A model generated the notes under the pieces. That model did no database searches. It saw only the letters and a program-made list of their open reading frames with translations, and was not told the DNA's origin. A program made the position numbers and the translations under genes. A DNA stretch of 64,000 nt from Haloplanus salinus. GTDB taxonomy: Archaea; Halobacteriota; Halobacteria; Halobacteriales; Haloferacaceae. Location: positions 1 to 64,000 of the forward strand of contig NZ_QPHM01000001.1 of assembly GCF_003336245.1 (NCBI RefSeq), written 5' to 3'. Below, piece after piece: positions 9,342 to 17,209 of this stretch; the stretch's first letter is position 1; every line of letters begins with the position of its first letter.

Positions 9342-10888
9342 CCCGCCCACTCCTCGACGTGGACGGGCTGGTCAAACAGTACTCGGTCACCGAGGGCGTC
9401 CTCCGCAACGAAGTGGGGCGGGTCCGCGCCGTCGACGGCGTGAGCTTCACCGTCGATCGGGGGGAGACGCTAGGGCTGGTCGGCGAGTCGGGCTGTGGGA
9501 AGTCGACGACGGCGACGACGGCGCTGCGACTGGAGGAGCCGACCGACGGGCGCGTCGTCTTCGACGGCGAGGACGTGACCGCGTACGACGACAAAGCCCT
9601 GAAGCGGTTCCGTCGGCGGGCCCAGATGGTGTTTCAGGACCCCACGTCGAGTTTCGACCCGCGTATGAGCATCGGCGAGTCGGTGGCCGAACCCCTGCGG
9701 GTCCACGGGATGCGCGACCGGGAGCGCCGGCGGCGCATCGTGGGCGATCTGCTGGAGCGCGTGGGCCTCGACGCCGCGGACGTGGATCGTTACCCCCACG
9801 AGTTCTCGGGCGGGCAGAAACAGCGGGTAGGACTGGCGCGGGCGCTGGTCATCAACCCCGACCTGATCGTCGCGGACGAACCCGTGAGCGCCCTCGACGT
9901 GAGCGTGCAGGCGGACATCCTCGACCTGATCGAGCGGTTGCAGGCCGAGTTCGGCCTCGCCATCGTCGTCATCAGCCACGACATGGGCGTCGTCCGCGAA
10001 GTCTGCGACCGGGTGGCCGTCATGTATCTCGGCGAGATCGTCGAGACGGCGCCGACCGAGCGACTGTTCGAAGATCCACAGCACCCCTACACCCGCGCGC
10101 TCCTCGGATCGACGCCGGTGGCCGACCCACGGCGCCGCGGCCGGGGGACGAAACTCACCGGCGACGTGCCGAGTCCCTCCGACCCGCCGCCGGGCTGTCG
10201 CTTCCACACGCGGTGTCCGGAGGTGATCCCCGACGAGGCGTACGACCTCGACGCGGAGACGTGGCGCGCGGTGCTGAATCTGCGCCTGCGGGCGGCGTCA
10301 CAGGGCGTCGACGTCGAGGCGGTGCGCACCTACGCCGCCGCGGACGACGGCGCCGAGGCCGCCGACCCCGACGCGGTCCGGGCGGCGATCCGCGAGGAGT
10401 TCGACCTCCCGCCGACCCTCCCGGACGCACGGGCGGAGGAGGCACTCTCCGGGGCGCTAGATCGGATCGTCGCCGGCGACGTCGACGGCGCGGCCGACCG
10501 CTTGGCGGAGGCGTTCCCCACCGTCTGCCGGCGCGAACGACCCGGGCTCGCCCCGGAGGAAACCGACCTCTCGGCGGACGAGTGGGCGGCGATCAAGAGC
10601 CTCCGGGCGTGGATCGCGACGCTCGTCGACGCCGACGAGTCGGCGGTGACCGACCGCCTCGAACGGCGGTGTGCGGACGACCGGGACCGGGACCGGGACG
10701 GGATCGACCGACTCGCCGTCCGGGCGGCCTTCCGTCTCCCCGAACCCCTCTCCGATTCGGACGCCGAGCGGTCGGTCGGAGCGGCCATCGACGCCCTCCT
10801 CGCCGGGCGGGCCGACGCCGCCGCCGACGAACTGTACGAGGCGTTCGGACCGCTCCGGGAGAGCGCCTGCCATCTGAACCGCGACTGA
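9338..10888 (+). CDS. dppF: peptide ABC transporter ATP-binding protein, DppF type, with duplicated insert in its C-terminal motif
   Basis: A 516-residue ABC ATPase where DppF proteins usually have about 330. Residues 1-300 are normal: Walker A GESGCGKST (49-57), signature FSGGQKQRVGLARAL, Walker B LIVADEPVSALDV. The C-terminal motif begins at GCRFHTRCPEVI (about 286-297), but its usual ending, CHL, appears only at the extreme C terminus. About 200 residues are inserted between them. The insert contains two related helical repeats, one near 346-396 (AVRAAIREEFDLPP...AEAFP) and one near 458-510 (AVRAAFRLPEP...YEAFG), joined by an acidic, Arg/Asp-rich linker. The function of the insert is unknown. 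Confidence 0.9.
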   Translation: MTRPLLDVDGLVKQYSVTEGVLRNEVGRVRAVDGVSFTVDRGETLGLVGESGCGKSTTATTALRLEEPTDGRVVFDGEDVTAYDDKALKRFRRRAQMVFQDPTSSFDPRMSIGESVAEPLRVHGMRDRERRRRIVGDLLERVGLDAADVDRYPHEFSGGQKQRVGLARALVINPDLIVADEPVSALDVSVQADILDLIERLQAEFGLAIVVISHDMGVVREVCDRVAVMYLGEIVETAPTERLFEDPQHPYTRALLGSTPVADPRRRGRGTKLTGDVPSPSDPPPGCRFHTRCPEVIPDEAYDLDAETWRAVLNLRLRAASQGVDVEAVRTYAAADDGAEAADPDAVRAAIREEFDLPPTLPDARAEEALSGALDRIVAGDVDGAADRLAEAFPTVCRRERPGLAPEETDLSADEWAAIKSLRAWIATLVDADESAVTDRLERRCADDRDRDRDGIDRLAVRAAFRLPEPLSDSDAERSVGAAIDALLAGRADAAADELYEAFGPLRESACHLNRD

Positions 10889-10923
10889 GCCGGCTCGGCC
10901 CCCCGAATCCAGTCTCGTGCCGA

Positions 10924-11211
10924 TCAGTCGATCCGGAACGCCGGTTCGGCCACGTCCTCGCTCCGACACTCCGGGCAGGTCGACGGGTGGTTGATCGGGT
11001 CGTCGAAGCCGTCGAAGCCGCAGTCCCGACAGGTCGGCGGGGAGACGAGCACCCGTTCGTCGCCGTCGGCGCCGCGGAGCGACCGGGCGACGTGTCGAAG
11101 GTGGTCGTAGACGGCCGAGCGGGAGGTGCCGACGCGTGCCGAGAGCTCACTCGCCGTCGCCGGGGACTCGCGAAGCGCCGCCGCGATGCGTTCCCGTGTC
11201 GTCGACTCCAT
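10924..11211 (-). CDS. HTH transcriptional regulator with C-terminal zinc ribbon
   Basis: A 95-residue protein. The N-terminal half is a winged helix-turn-helix (residues about 5-50, ATASELSARVGTSRSAVYDH). The C-terminal half is a zinc ribbon with cysteines 61, 64, 79 and 82 (CRDC and CPEC). This combination is a known archaeal type of predicted regulator. The start at 11211 gives a protein of sensible size; a longer upstream reading frame lacks similarity. It is divergent from the nucleotidyltransferase gene at 11300, with 88 bases between them that hold both promoters, so it may regulate that gene. The ligand is unknown. Confidence 0.8.
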   Translation of the reverse strand: MESTTRERIAAALRESPATASELSARVGTSRSAVYDHLRHVARSLRGADGDERVLVSPPTCRDCGFDGFDDPINHPSTCPECRSEDVAEPAFRID

Positions 11212-11299
11212 GGCACCCGTTGGCGGCGGCGTGACAAATCCTTTTCCGCAGCGTAGTGGATACAAAAAGAACTTGTCGCTGTGGTCGGTCGGGTGGGGT

Positions 11300-12280
11300 A
11301 TGAAAGCCATCGTCCTGGCAGGGGGGTACGCGACGCGACTCTGGCCGATCACCAAGCATCGGCCGAAGATGTTTCTCCCGGTTGGCGACACGACGGTCAT
11401 CGACACCGTCTTCAAGGACTTAGAGGCGGACGACCGGATCACCGAGGTGTACGTCAGTACCAACGAGCGCTTCGCCGGCGAGTTCGAGTCGTATCTCGCC
11501 GGGCGGGAGTTCGAGAAGCCCACCCTCTCCGTCGAGGACACGACGGGCGAGGACGAGAAGTTCGGCGTCGTCGGTGCGCTCGCCCAGCTCATCGACCGCG
11601 AAGGCGTCGACGAGGATCTGGTGGTCGTCGCCGGCGACAACCTCATCAGCTTCGACGTGGCGGAGTTCGTCGACTTCTTCGAGGCCGCGGACACGCCGGC
11701 CATCGCCGCCTACGACGTGGGATCGAAGGAGCGCGCGACGTCGTACGGGCTCGTCGAACTCGACGGCGACCGTGTCGTCGACTTCCAGGAGAAGCCCGAG
11801 GATCCGAAGAGCACGCTCGTCTCCATCGCGTGTTACGCCTTCCCCGCCGACACCCTCCCGCTGTTCGAGGAGTATCTCGACGCCGGCGAGAACCCCGACG
11901 AGCCGGGGTGGTTCATCCAGTGGATGCAGGCCCGCCACCCCGTCCACGCGTTCACCTTCGACGGCGCGTGGTTCGACATCGGGACCCCCGAGAGCTACCT
12001 CGACGCCATCGCCTGGCAGCTCGGCGGCGACAACCGCATCCACCCGAGCGCGACCGTCGAGAACGTCGAACTGGGCGGGAACGTCCACGTGATGGCCGGC
12101 GCCGACGTCGTCGATTCGACGCTCGAACGGACCGTCGTCTTCCCGAACGCGACCATCCGCGACGCCCACGTGCGCGGATCGATCATCGACGAGGAGACGC
12201 GAATCGAGAACCTCGACCTCGCGGACGCGCTCATCGGCGCGCACTCGACGATGACGAACGGCGACGAGCGTAGCGGTTGA
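11300..12280 (+). CDS. sugar-phosphate nucleotidyltransferase
   Basis: A 326-residue nucleotidyl transferase. The N-terminal motif VLAGGYATRLWPITKHRPKM is the nucleotide-binding and catalytic start of the NTP_transferase family, with Ala in place of the usual Gly in GGxGTRL. DNLISFD holds the metal-binding aspartate. The C-terminal portion (from about 240) forms left-handed beta-helix hexapeptide repeats (IHPSATVENVELGGNV). Such enzymes activate glucose-1-phosphate or a related sugar with UTP or dTTP for surface glycan or glycoprotein synthesis. The substrate is not decided by sequence, and no glycosyltransferase lies next to it. Confidence 0.85.
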   Translation: MKAIVLAGGYATRLWPITKHRPKMFLPVGDTTVIDTVFKDLEADDRITEVYVSTNERFAGEFESYLAGREFEKPTLSVEDTTGEDEKFGVVGALAQLIDREGVDEDLVVVAGDNLISFDVAEFVDFFEAADTPAIAAYDVGSKERATSYGLVELDGDRVVDFQEKPEDPKSTLVSIACYAFPADTLPLFEEYLDAGENPDEPGWFIQWMQARHPVHAFTFDGAWFDIGTPESYLDAIAWQLGGDNRIHPSATVENVELGGNVHVMAGADVVDSTLERTVVFPNATIRDAHVRGSIIDEETRIENLDLADALIGAHSTMTNGDERSG

Positions 12281-12344
12281 GGCGGCCCGCACCGCCGATC
12301 GTGGACCGGACTGCGGTCGGTCGTGCGATGCTTTTCGGTCGCTA

Positions 12345-12836
12345 CTAGCAGTGGGCGGTCGCCGGCCCGACGGCTGGGCGTTCGACCTCGACCGTCGCCA
12401 GCGTGGCGCTCTCCCCGTCGCCGGGGCGATGGATGAACCGGTACGTCTCACCCTCGCAGGCAGGGTTCAGGGCGCTGTCGCTCCCGTAGCCGTCGACGTG
12501 TGCGTAGTCGCCGGCGGTCAACGGCCCGGCGGTCGTCCACACCGCGTCCCACCGCACCTCGTTCCCCGACCCGTCGACGATGTAGAAGTGTTCGCCGACC
12601 TCGATTTCGCCGCCTTCAAGCGTCAACACGACGTACGGACGGTCGTTCGTGTTCCCCTCGCCATCGGCGTGGTACTCGGTGCTGTAGCCGTACTGCGGCG
12701 TCGGCTCGGGTGGCGATTCGATCCCGAGAACGAGACCGCCGAGCACCGCGGCCAACACGACGACGAGCGCGAGCAGCAGGGCGACCCCGACGACCGGCGA
12801 TATCGCGCGGCCGTCCCGACGAAGGGCTCCGGACAT
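12345..12836 (-). CDS. type IV pilin-like surface protein
   Basis: A 163-residue protein whose N terminus matches the archaeal pilin N-terminal domain: a short basic leader ending in DGRAISPVVGVALLL, followed by a single hydrophobic helix (about 15-38). Such proteins are processed by the prepilin peptidase PibD and assembled into or attached to adhesion pili. The remainder is a soluble acidic beta-rich domain with one pair of cysteines near the C terminus (CEGETYRF and the final C). A clear TATA box precedes it. There is no secretion ATPase nearby, so it uses machinery encoded elsewhere. Confidence 0.82.
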   Translation of the reverse strand: MSGALRRDGRAISPVVGVALLLALVVVLAAVLGGLVLGIESPPEPTPQYGYSTEYHADGEGNTNDRPYVVLTLEGGEIEVGEHFYIVDGSGNEVRWDAVWTTAGPLTAGDYAHVDGYGSDSALNPACEGETYRFIHRPGDGESATLATVEVERPAVGPATAHC

Positions 12837-12860
12837 ACGACGTCGTTCGGGCGGGACGGA

Positions 12861-12868
12861 TATAATTT
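12861..12868 (-). promoter_or_regulatory. TATA box of the pilin gene
   Basis: AAATTATA on the minus strand lies about 28 bases before the start at 12836. It overlaps the final codons of the dph6 gene read on the same strand. Confidence 0.6.
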
Positions 12869-13587
12869 CACCCCAGCCACGCGTCCGTCACCCGCAGGTG
12901 GCCACGGGAGCCCTCCCACACCCGCTCCCACTCCAGTTCGATGGGGCGAGCCATGTGTGGGCCGTCGACCACCAGCGTCTCGAACTCCCCGCCCTCGCCG
13001 AGCGGGTGGACGCCGTACCGTTCGCTCAGGGCGAGTAGTTCGTCGAGGGCGTCGGCGTCGAGGCGACGGCCGAGCCACGACTCGTCGAGGCCGGCGGCCG
13101 CGACCTGGACGATCAGGATCTCGAAGCCGGCGTCCAGCATCTCCTCGGCCAGCGTGACGGGATCGCGCTGCCAGAGCGGCGCGTAGAGGTCGATCCCGAG
13201 GCGGTCACACATCGCCTCGATCCGACTCGTCTGGAACTCGCTCTCGACGGCGCCGGCGGTGACGCCGGTCAGGGACGGCAACTCGCCGAGCGCCGCCTCC
13301 AGCGGTTCGAGTTCGGCGTCGCCTTGTGCCGCCGAATCCGTCGCCGCCGCGGCGCCGAAGTCGTCGGGGTCGATCTCCAGCAGGTCGATCCCGATGCTCT
13401 CGGCCGCGAGCGAGGCGAGATTCGTCGCCGGGACGTGGTACATGTAGGAGTCGTCGCTGGGGTGGACGGTCACCAACCGGGTGACGTTCAGGCCGTCTTC
13501 GAGCGCGCGATACAGTGCCCACGACGAGTCCTTCCCGCCGGAGAAGAGACTCGCCCACGCGCCGTCGCCCTCGCTGTCGTCGGTCAT
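12868..13587 (-). CDS. dph6: diphthine--ammonia ligase
   Basis: A 239-residue PP-loop ATPase of the DUF71/Dph6 family, which completes diphthamide on translation elongation factor 2 by ATP-dependent amidation. The PP-loop SGGKDS is at residues 16-21, and the conserved C-terminal parts GLDESWLGRR and GEGGEFETLVVDGPHM are present. The start at 13587 puts the PP-loop near the N terminus as in the family; a longer frame upstream has no support. It is followed on the same strand by the pilin and preceded by another PP-loop enzyme. Confidence 0.88.
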   Translation of the reverse strand: MTDDSEGDGAWASLFSGGKDSSWALYRALEDGLNVTRLVTVHPSDDSYMYHVPATNLASLAAESIGIDLLEIDPDDFGAAAATDSAAQGDAELEPLEAALGELPSLTGVTAGAVESEFQTSRIEAMCDRLGIDLYAPLWQRDPVTLAEEMLDAGFEILIVQVAAAGLDESWLGRRLDADALDELLALSERYGVHPLGEGGEFETLVVDGPHMARPIELEWERVWEGSRGHLRVTDAWLG

Positions 13588-13682
13588 CACCGGCGGTAGG
13601 CGAGGTGAGCGGTTAGGAACTGTGGTTCGTCCGCCCCGGGCACCCGACGGACGGGGTAGCGAGGGGAGCCGACGGACCGGGT

Positions 13683-14651
13683 TTACATGTAGCCCAGGTC
13701 GCGGAGGCGCTCCATCAGATCCTCCTTGTCCTGTGCGCGACCGGCACGTTCGGTCGTGTTCGCCATGTCCTGGAGCCACGCGGGCTCCTCGTCGGACTTT
13801 TCGGTGCTGACCTCGCTCCCCAGCGACCGGAAGCCGGCGAAGTACTTCGGGCTGACGGGGATGTCGGCCTGCGTGAGGTCGTTCGGCAGGTCGTCGGCGC
13901 CCTGCGGGACGTAGCCCTCGTCCGGGAAGTCCGCGACGGTGTCGGGGACGACGTAGTTCCAGAAGGCGTCCCACACGTCCGGCTCCGCGAACTGGAGGAT
14001 CGGCTGGATGCGGTCGTGGGGCGGATAGATGTCGGGGTCGTGGCGCGGGCTGAAGAACGTCTCGTCCGCACGCGCCTCCTGTTCGTCCCAGCGGACGCCG
14101 GAGATGACGCCGTCGATGTCGTACTCCTCGAGGGCGTCGTTGAGCGCGACGGTCTTCAGCAGGTGGTTGCCGACGTAGGTGTCGAGCAGGAACGGGAAGT
14201 CGTCATCCTCGTACTCCAAGATGTTGCGAACGTGGTGCTGGTTGTGCTCGGACAGTTCCGATACCGGGATGTCGTCGCCCGGTTCTAGACCGTGGGCGTC
14301 GACGTACGCGCCCACGTCCTCGTTTTTGGCGTAGATCACGTCGAGGTCCCACTCCTCGGCCCAGTGGTCCACGAAGTCGTGGATGGCGTCGAAATGCTGG
14401 TAGTGGTCGATGAAGACTGCCGGGGGGGTCTCGAGGTCGAACTGCTCGGCGACCTCCTTGATGAAGTAGAGCGTGAGCGTCGAGTCCTTGCCGCCGGTCC
14501 ACATCACGGCCGGGTTCTCGTACTGTTCGAGGCCCTGGCGCGTGACCTCGATGGCTTTCTCGATCTTGTCTTCGAGCGTCGGGTAGTCGTCCGGCGTCTC
14601 ACCCTCGCCGTCCGTGTAGTCGGTATCGAGGTAGTCGGGGAACTCGCTCAT
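13683..14651 (-). CDS. CysD-like PP-loop ATP pyrophosphatase (sulfate adenylyltransferase subunit 2-like)
   Basis: A 322-residue protein with the PP-loop TGGKDS at residues 52-57. It falls in the PAPS reductase/CysD superfamily, but contains no cysteine at all, so it cannot be a thiol-dependent PAPS reductase. The C-terminal region (FRSLGSEVSTEK, then TTERAGRAQDKEDLMERLR and a final GYM) aligns by eye with the end of CysD, the small ATP-sulfurylase subunit, where the matching position is FRTLGC. No CysN GTPase partner is encoded nearby. It may adenylate sulfate or another small anion, or a related acceptor; the substrate is unresolved. Confidence 0.72.
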   Translation of the reverse strand: MSEFPDYLDTDYTDGEGETPDDYPTLEDKIEKAIEVTRQGLEQYENPAVMWTGGKDSTLTLYFIKEVAEQFDLETPPAVFIDHYQHFDAIHDFVDHWAEEWDLDVIYAKNEDVGAYVDAHGLEPGDDIPVSELSEHNQHHVRNILEYEDDDFPFLLDTYVGNHLLKTVALNDALEEYDIDGVISGVRWDEQEARADETFFSPRHDPDIYPPHDRIQPILQFAEPDVWDAFWNYVVPDTVADFPDEGYVPQGADDLPNDLTQADIPVSPKYFAGFRSLGSEVSTEKSDEEPAWLQDMANTTERAGRAQDKEDLMERLRDLGYM

Positions 14652-14673
14652 CGTGTAATGATATGTAATTAGC

Positions 14674-14683
14674 CTCGCTAAAG
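14674..14683 (-). promoter_or_regulatory. promoter of the CysD-like gene
   Basis: A CACTTTAGC stretch on the minus strand lies 25-30 bases before the start at 14651, in an AT-rich gap of 100 bases. Confidence 0.45.
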
Positions 14684-14751
14684 TGTTTTTTGACTCGGAA
14701 TCCGTTTCGGCGTGTGAGCCGTCGACACGGCACGGATCGGCGGTGTACCGT

Positions 14752-14931
14752 CTACTCGTCGTCGTCTTTCATCTCGCCGAGCTGGTCGATCAGGTCGTCC
14801 GTCGATGCGTCCGTCTCGAAGCGAACCGTCCCCTCGTGGTCGTTCTCGTGGACGGAGACGCCCTCACCGTCGTCGTCGGCGTCGACGTTCCCGTTCTGCT
14901 GTTCGGATTCGTCGTAGCTCCCAAAACCCAT
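14752..14931 (-). CDS. small acidic haloarchaeal protein (DUF5786-like)
   Basis: A 59-residue, very acidic protein starting MGFGSYDESEQQ. It resembles a family of short conserved haloarchaeal proteins of unknown function (I believe DUF5786). The middle is mainly Asp/Glu and the C terminus has an amphipathic stretch, STDDLIDQLGEM. It has no membrane segment or signal peptide. The start is supported by a strong TATA box 26 bases upstream. No function can be proposed from the context. Confidence 0.75.
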   Translation of the reverse strand: MGFGSYDESEQQNGNVDADDDGEGVSVHENDHEGTVRFETDASTDDLIDQLGEMKDDDE

Positions 14932-14952
14932 ACTCCGTGCTTCGCGCGTCGT

Positions 14953-14962
14953 GAAATAAAAT
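14953..14962 (-). promoter_or_regulatory. TATA box of the small acidic protein gene
   Basis: ATTTTATTTC on the minus strand is centred 26 bases before the ATG at 14931, the ideal spacing for a leaderless message. Confidence 0.65.
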
Positions 14963-15085
14963 GCCCGGTACGCCGCCGTGGCGTCGCGGCATCCGCGACG
15001 ATGCCTACCTGTGGCCGGCGGCCGTGGCCGTCGGCGGTGCGCGGCGTCGCGAGCGACTGGGCCCGCCGGATATCCGCCCGAGGAG

Positions 15086-15092
15086 TTATTTT
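15086..15092 (+). promoter_or_regulatory. TATA box of the cupin gene
   Basis: TTATTTT is centred 24 bases before the ATG at 15113 and helps choose that start over in-frame codons upstream. Confidence 0.6.
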
Positions 15093-15112
15093 CTCCCACG
15101 ACAACGTGGGGT

Positions 15113-15784
15113 ATGTCGACGTTCGTCACGGGACGGACTCTGAACGGGGACGGCAACCCTATCGACGGAACCGGGTTCGAGGTGGCGCCCGACGGTCCGG
15201 TAGCGGAGTTGCTGGCCGAACGGACGGGCCCCGTCACCTCCCACCCGACGCGCCCGGTGTGGGGCGCTCCGCTCGACGGTCCCGAGGGAACGATGCGACA
15301 GGTGAGCATCGTCGGCGCGGGCTACGACGGTCCGCCCGAACATTACCACACCCGGAGCGACGAGGTGTTCGACGTGCGGCGAGGGACGGTGACGTTCACC
15401 CTCGACGGGACGGATCGGACCGTCGCCGCCGGCGAGCGGACGACCGTCGAGACCGGCGTCCGGCACACCTTCCGGAACGAGGGCGACGAGACGGCGCTGG
15501 TCGTTACGTCCATCCACGACCCCGGGCGCCTCCGACAGGTGCTCCCGACGCTCGGCGGCCTCGCACACGACGACTCGCGTGACCCGACCGACCGACTGCA
15601 GCGGGCGGTGATCGCCAAGCGCCTGGAGCGCAACACGGTGTTCACCGAGGGCGAGGGAGCGGTGGCGGAACTGGCGACCGACGCGCTCGCCCCGGTCGCT
15701 CGCCTCGCCGGCTATCGAGGGGCGTACGCCGAGTACATGCAGCCCGCGTTCTGGGAGCGCCACGTCGAACAACCCGACCTGTGA
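15113..15784 (+). CDS. cupin-domain protein
   Basis: A 223-residue soluble protein with a cupin_2 barrel in the middle. The metal-ligand motif PPEHYHTRSDEVFDV (about 76-90) supplies two histidines and a glutamate, and GVRHTFRNEGDE supplies the later histidine. The C-terminal 90 residues are helical and without a recognised domain. Such proteins range from dioxygenases to sugar isomerases and sensor proteins, and I cannot assign a substrate. It is a single gene behind its own TATA box. Confidence 0.75.
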   Translation: MSTFVTGRTLNGDGNPIDGTGFEVAPDGPVAELLAERTGPVTSHPTRPVWGAPLDGPEGTMRQVSIVGAGYDGPPEHYHTRSDEVFDVRRGTVTFTLDGTDRTVAAGERTTVETGVRHTFRNEGDETALVVTSIHDPGRLRQVLPTLGGLAHDDSRDPTDRLQRAVIAKRLERNTVFTEGEGAVAELATDALAPVARLAGYRGAYAEYMQPAFWERHVEQPDL

Positions 15785-16138
15785 TACGGATCGTTGCGAC
15801 CGTTTTCCGGTGGGTCGCTGGACCGCTTCGGCGACCCACCGGTGATGACTCACAGTAAACTGTATGCGTCGTCACACGCCCACCCAGTCCATCGACGGCA
15901 CCGCACACAGGGCCGCCGTGTGGAAGGCGACGGCCCCCGTCGCGACGGTCCACAGCACGCCCGTCCCGAGCAGTATGCTCGCGGCGAGCCGGAGTCACGA
16001 CGGACCCCGTCCGCGCACGGCGGTCGAAGCTCCGGCCCGATAGCGGCTATTGGCTCCCGAGCGTCGTCCGCCGGTTCGGGGCAGAACCGTACCGAACGGT
16101 CCACACACCCGCGGACCGGTACCGTGGGGGCACCCCCA
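15785..16138. other. intergenic stretch with a possible gene remnant
   Basis: 354 bases between the cupin gene and a convergently oriented gene. No RNA gene or complete coding sequence is visible. On the minus strand, 15994 to 15872 is open and encodes one hydrophobic helix (RLAASILLGTGVLWTVA...) ending in MDWVGV, but it has an in-frame stop just before it and no ATG; a GTG at 15958 would give only 28 residues. It may be a decayed small membrane-protein gene. Confidence 0.4.
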
Positions 16139-16699
16139 CTACGAGATGAACTGATTGTCCCGCCAGTTCACGCCGTTTTTCTCGGCCTGGGACTGGCTGG
16201 GATTCTCGACGACTTCGACGGAGGCGGGGCGGTCCTCGCCCTCGACGATGCGTGTCGCCTTGAGTTCGTCGTCCTCCTCGACGATGGCAGTGAGTGTCCC
16301 CTTCTCGGCCATGCGGGCGATGTCCCGCAGGACGAGGAACATGGGATACTGGAGCGCGGTGTTCTGCAGCACCGTCTCTCGGTCGCCCTTGAAGCAGGCG
16401 AACTCCACGAGTTCGGAGGGGATCTCCTCCTCTTCCTCCTGCCACGGCCCGCCGGCGCGTGGCGGCTCCTCCTCGTACACCCGCGTCTCGGTGACGCTGG
16501 CTTTCAACTGGGCCGTGGGGGTGTACTTGCTCAGATTTTCGTCCTCCGAGACGGCCTTGAGGATGAGGGTGTTATTCCGTCGGGTGAGGGTTACGTCCGC
16601 GACTTCGGGGGGCAGTTCGGGGTCCCCCTCGAAGTAGTCCTGCACGTCTTCGAGTGGCAGTTCGAGCGTCGAATGGAGTCGATATACGCGGCCTGACAT
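16139..16699 (-). CDS. conserved haloarchaeal protein of unknown function
   Basis: A 186-residue soluble protein that I do not recognise as a characterised family. It is acidic, with a run of five glutamates (about 88-92) and beta-strand-rich halves. There is no signal peptide, membrane segment or catalytic motif. The start MSGRVYRLHSTLELPLEDV gives a compact N terminus. A promoter-like TATATAA lies about 65 bases upstream, suggesting a short leader. It is likely a core haloarchaeal gene from its regular codon use. Confidence 0.75.
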   Translation of the reverse strand: MSGRVYRLHSTLELPLEDVQDYFEGDPELPPEVADVTLTRRNNTLILKAVSEDENLSKYTPTAQLKASVTETRVYEEEPPRAGGPWQEEEEEIPSELVEFACFKGDRETVLQNTALQYPMFLVLRDIARMAEKGTLTAIVEEDDELKATRIVEGEDRPASVEVVENPSQSQAEKNGVNWRDNQFIS

Positions 16700-16761
16700 A
16701 GTTTGTTCTCGGCGAGGGTGGCACCACTACGCCCGTCTACCGAACTGTACGGGGCGTATGC

Positions 16762-16768
16762 TTATATG
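16762..16768 (-). promoter_or_regulatory. TATA-like element upstream of 16699
   Basis: CATATAA on the minus strand in an otherwise GC-rich gap. The spacing implies a 5-prime leader of about 40 bases. Confidence 0.4.
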
Positions 16769-16803
16769 ACCTACTGTTCTCGTTAGACGGCGAACACGTC
16801 GGG

Positions 16804-17148
16804 CTACTCGCCCGCGAGCGTCGGCTCGAGTTCGCCGCGCTCGTCGAGTTCCGCGAGCACGTCGCTCCCGCCGATGAACTCGCCCTCGACGTACGTCTGC
16901 GGGGTCGTCTCCCACCCGCTGTGGGATTCGAGCGCCTCGCGGAACTCCGACAGCGCCGGCAGTACGTCCACGGTTTCGAAGTCGTCGACGTACTGGGAGA
17001 CGAGTTCGAGCGCCCGCTGCGAGTAGCCACACTGGGGCATGAGCCGATTACCCTTCATGAACAACACGACGTCGTTCTCCTCGATGGCCGTGTCGACTCG
17101 CTCCTGTACGGTGTCGGCGTCCAAGTCGCTCCCGGGTTGGAACGTCAT
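16804..17148 (-). CDS. monothiol glutaredoxin
   Basis: A 114-residue glutaredoxin of the Grx4/CGFS class. The active site is CGYS with Cys40 after LFMKGNRLMPQ, and the GSH/cluster-binding parts WETTPQTYVEGEFIGGSD follow in order. Monothiol glutaredoxins of this class carry or transfer [2Fe-2S] clusters. Haloarchaea use gamma-glutamylcysteine rather than glutathione as their low-molecular-weight thiol, so the true thiol partner may differ. A TATA-like element lies 26 bases upstream. Confidence 0.88.
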   Translation of the reverse strand: MTFQPGSDLDADTVQERVDTAIEENDVVLFMKGNRLMPQCGYSQRALELVSQYVDDFETVDVLPALSEFREALESHSGWETTPQTYVEGEFIGGSDVLAELDERGELEPTLAGE

Positions 17149-17170
17149 GTCCTCGCATACGGCGTCGCGA

Positions 17171-17178
17171 GTAAAAGG
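17171..17178 (-). promoter_or_regulatory. TATA-like element of the glutaredoxin gene
   Basis: CCTTTTAC on the minus strand is centred 26 bases before the ATG at 17148. Confidence 0.5.
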
Positions 17179-17209
17179 GGTTGCGCACCGGTGACGCCGC
17201 GAGGCCGTC

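Noticed and set aside
10213-11256. 347-codon plus-strand frame spanning the end of dppF and the regulator
   Set aside because: Arg-rich frame in the wrong register of dppF that runs antisense through the zinc-ribbon regulator; no domain is recognised.
13683-14651. PAPS reductase
   Set aside because: No cysteine in the whole protein, so the thiol chemistry of PAPS reductase is impossible. The CysD-like reading is better.
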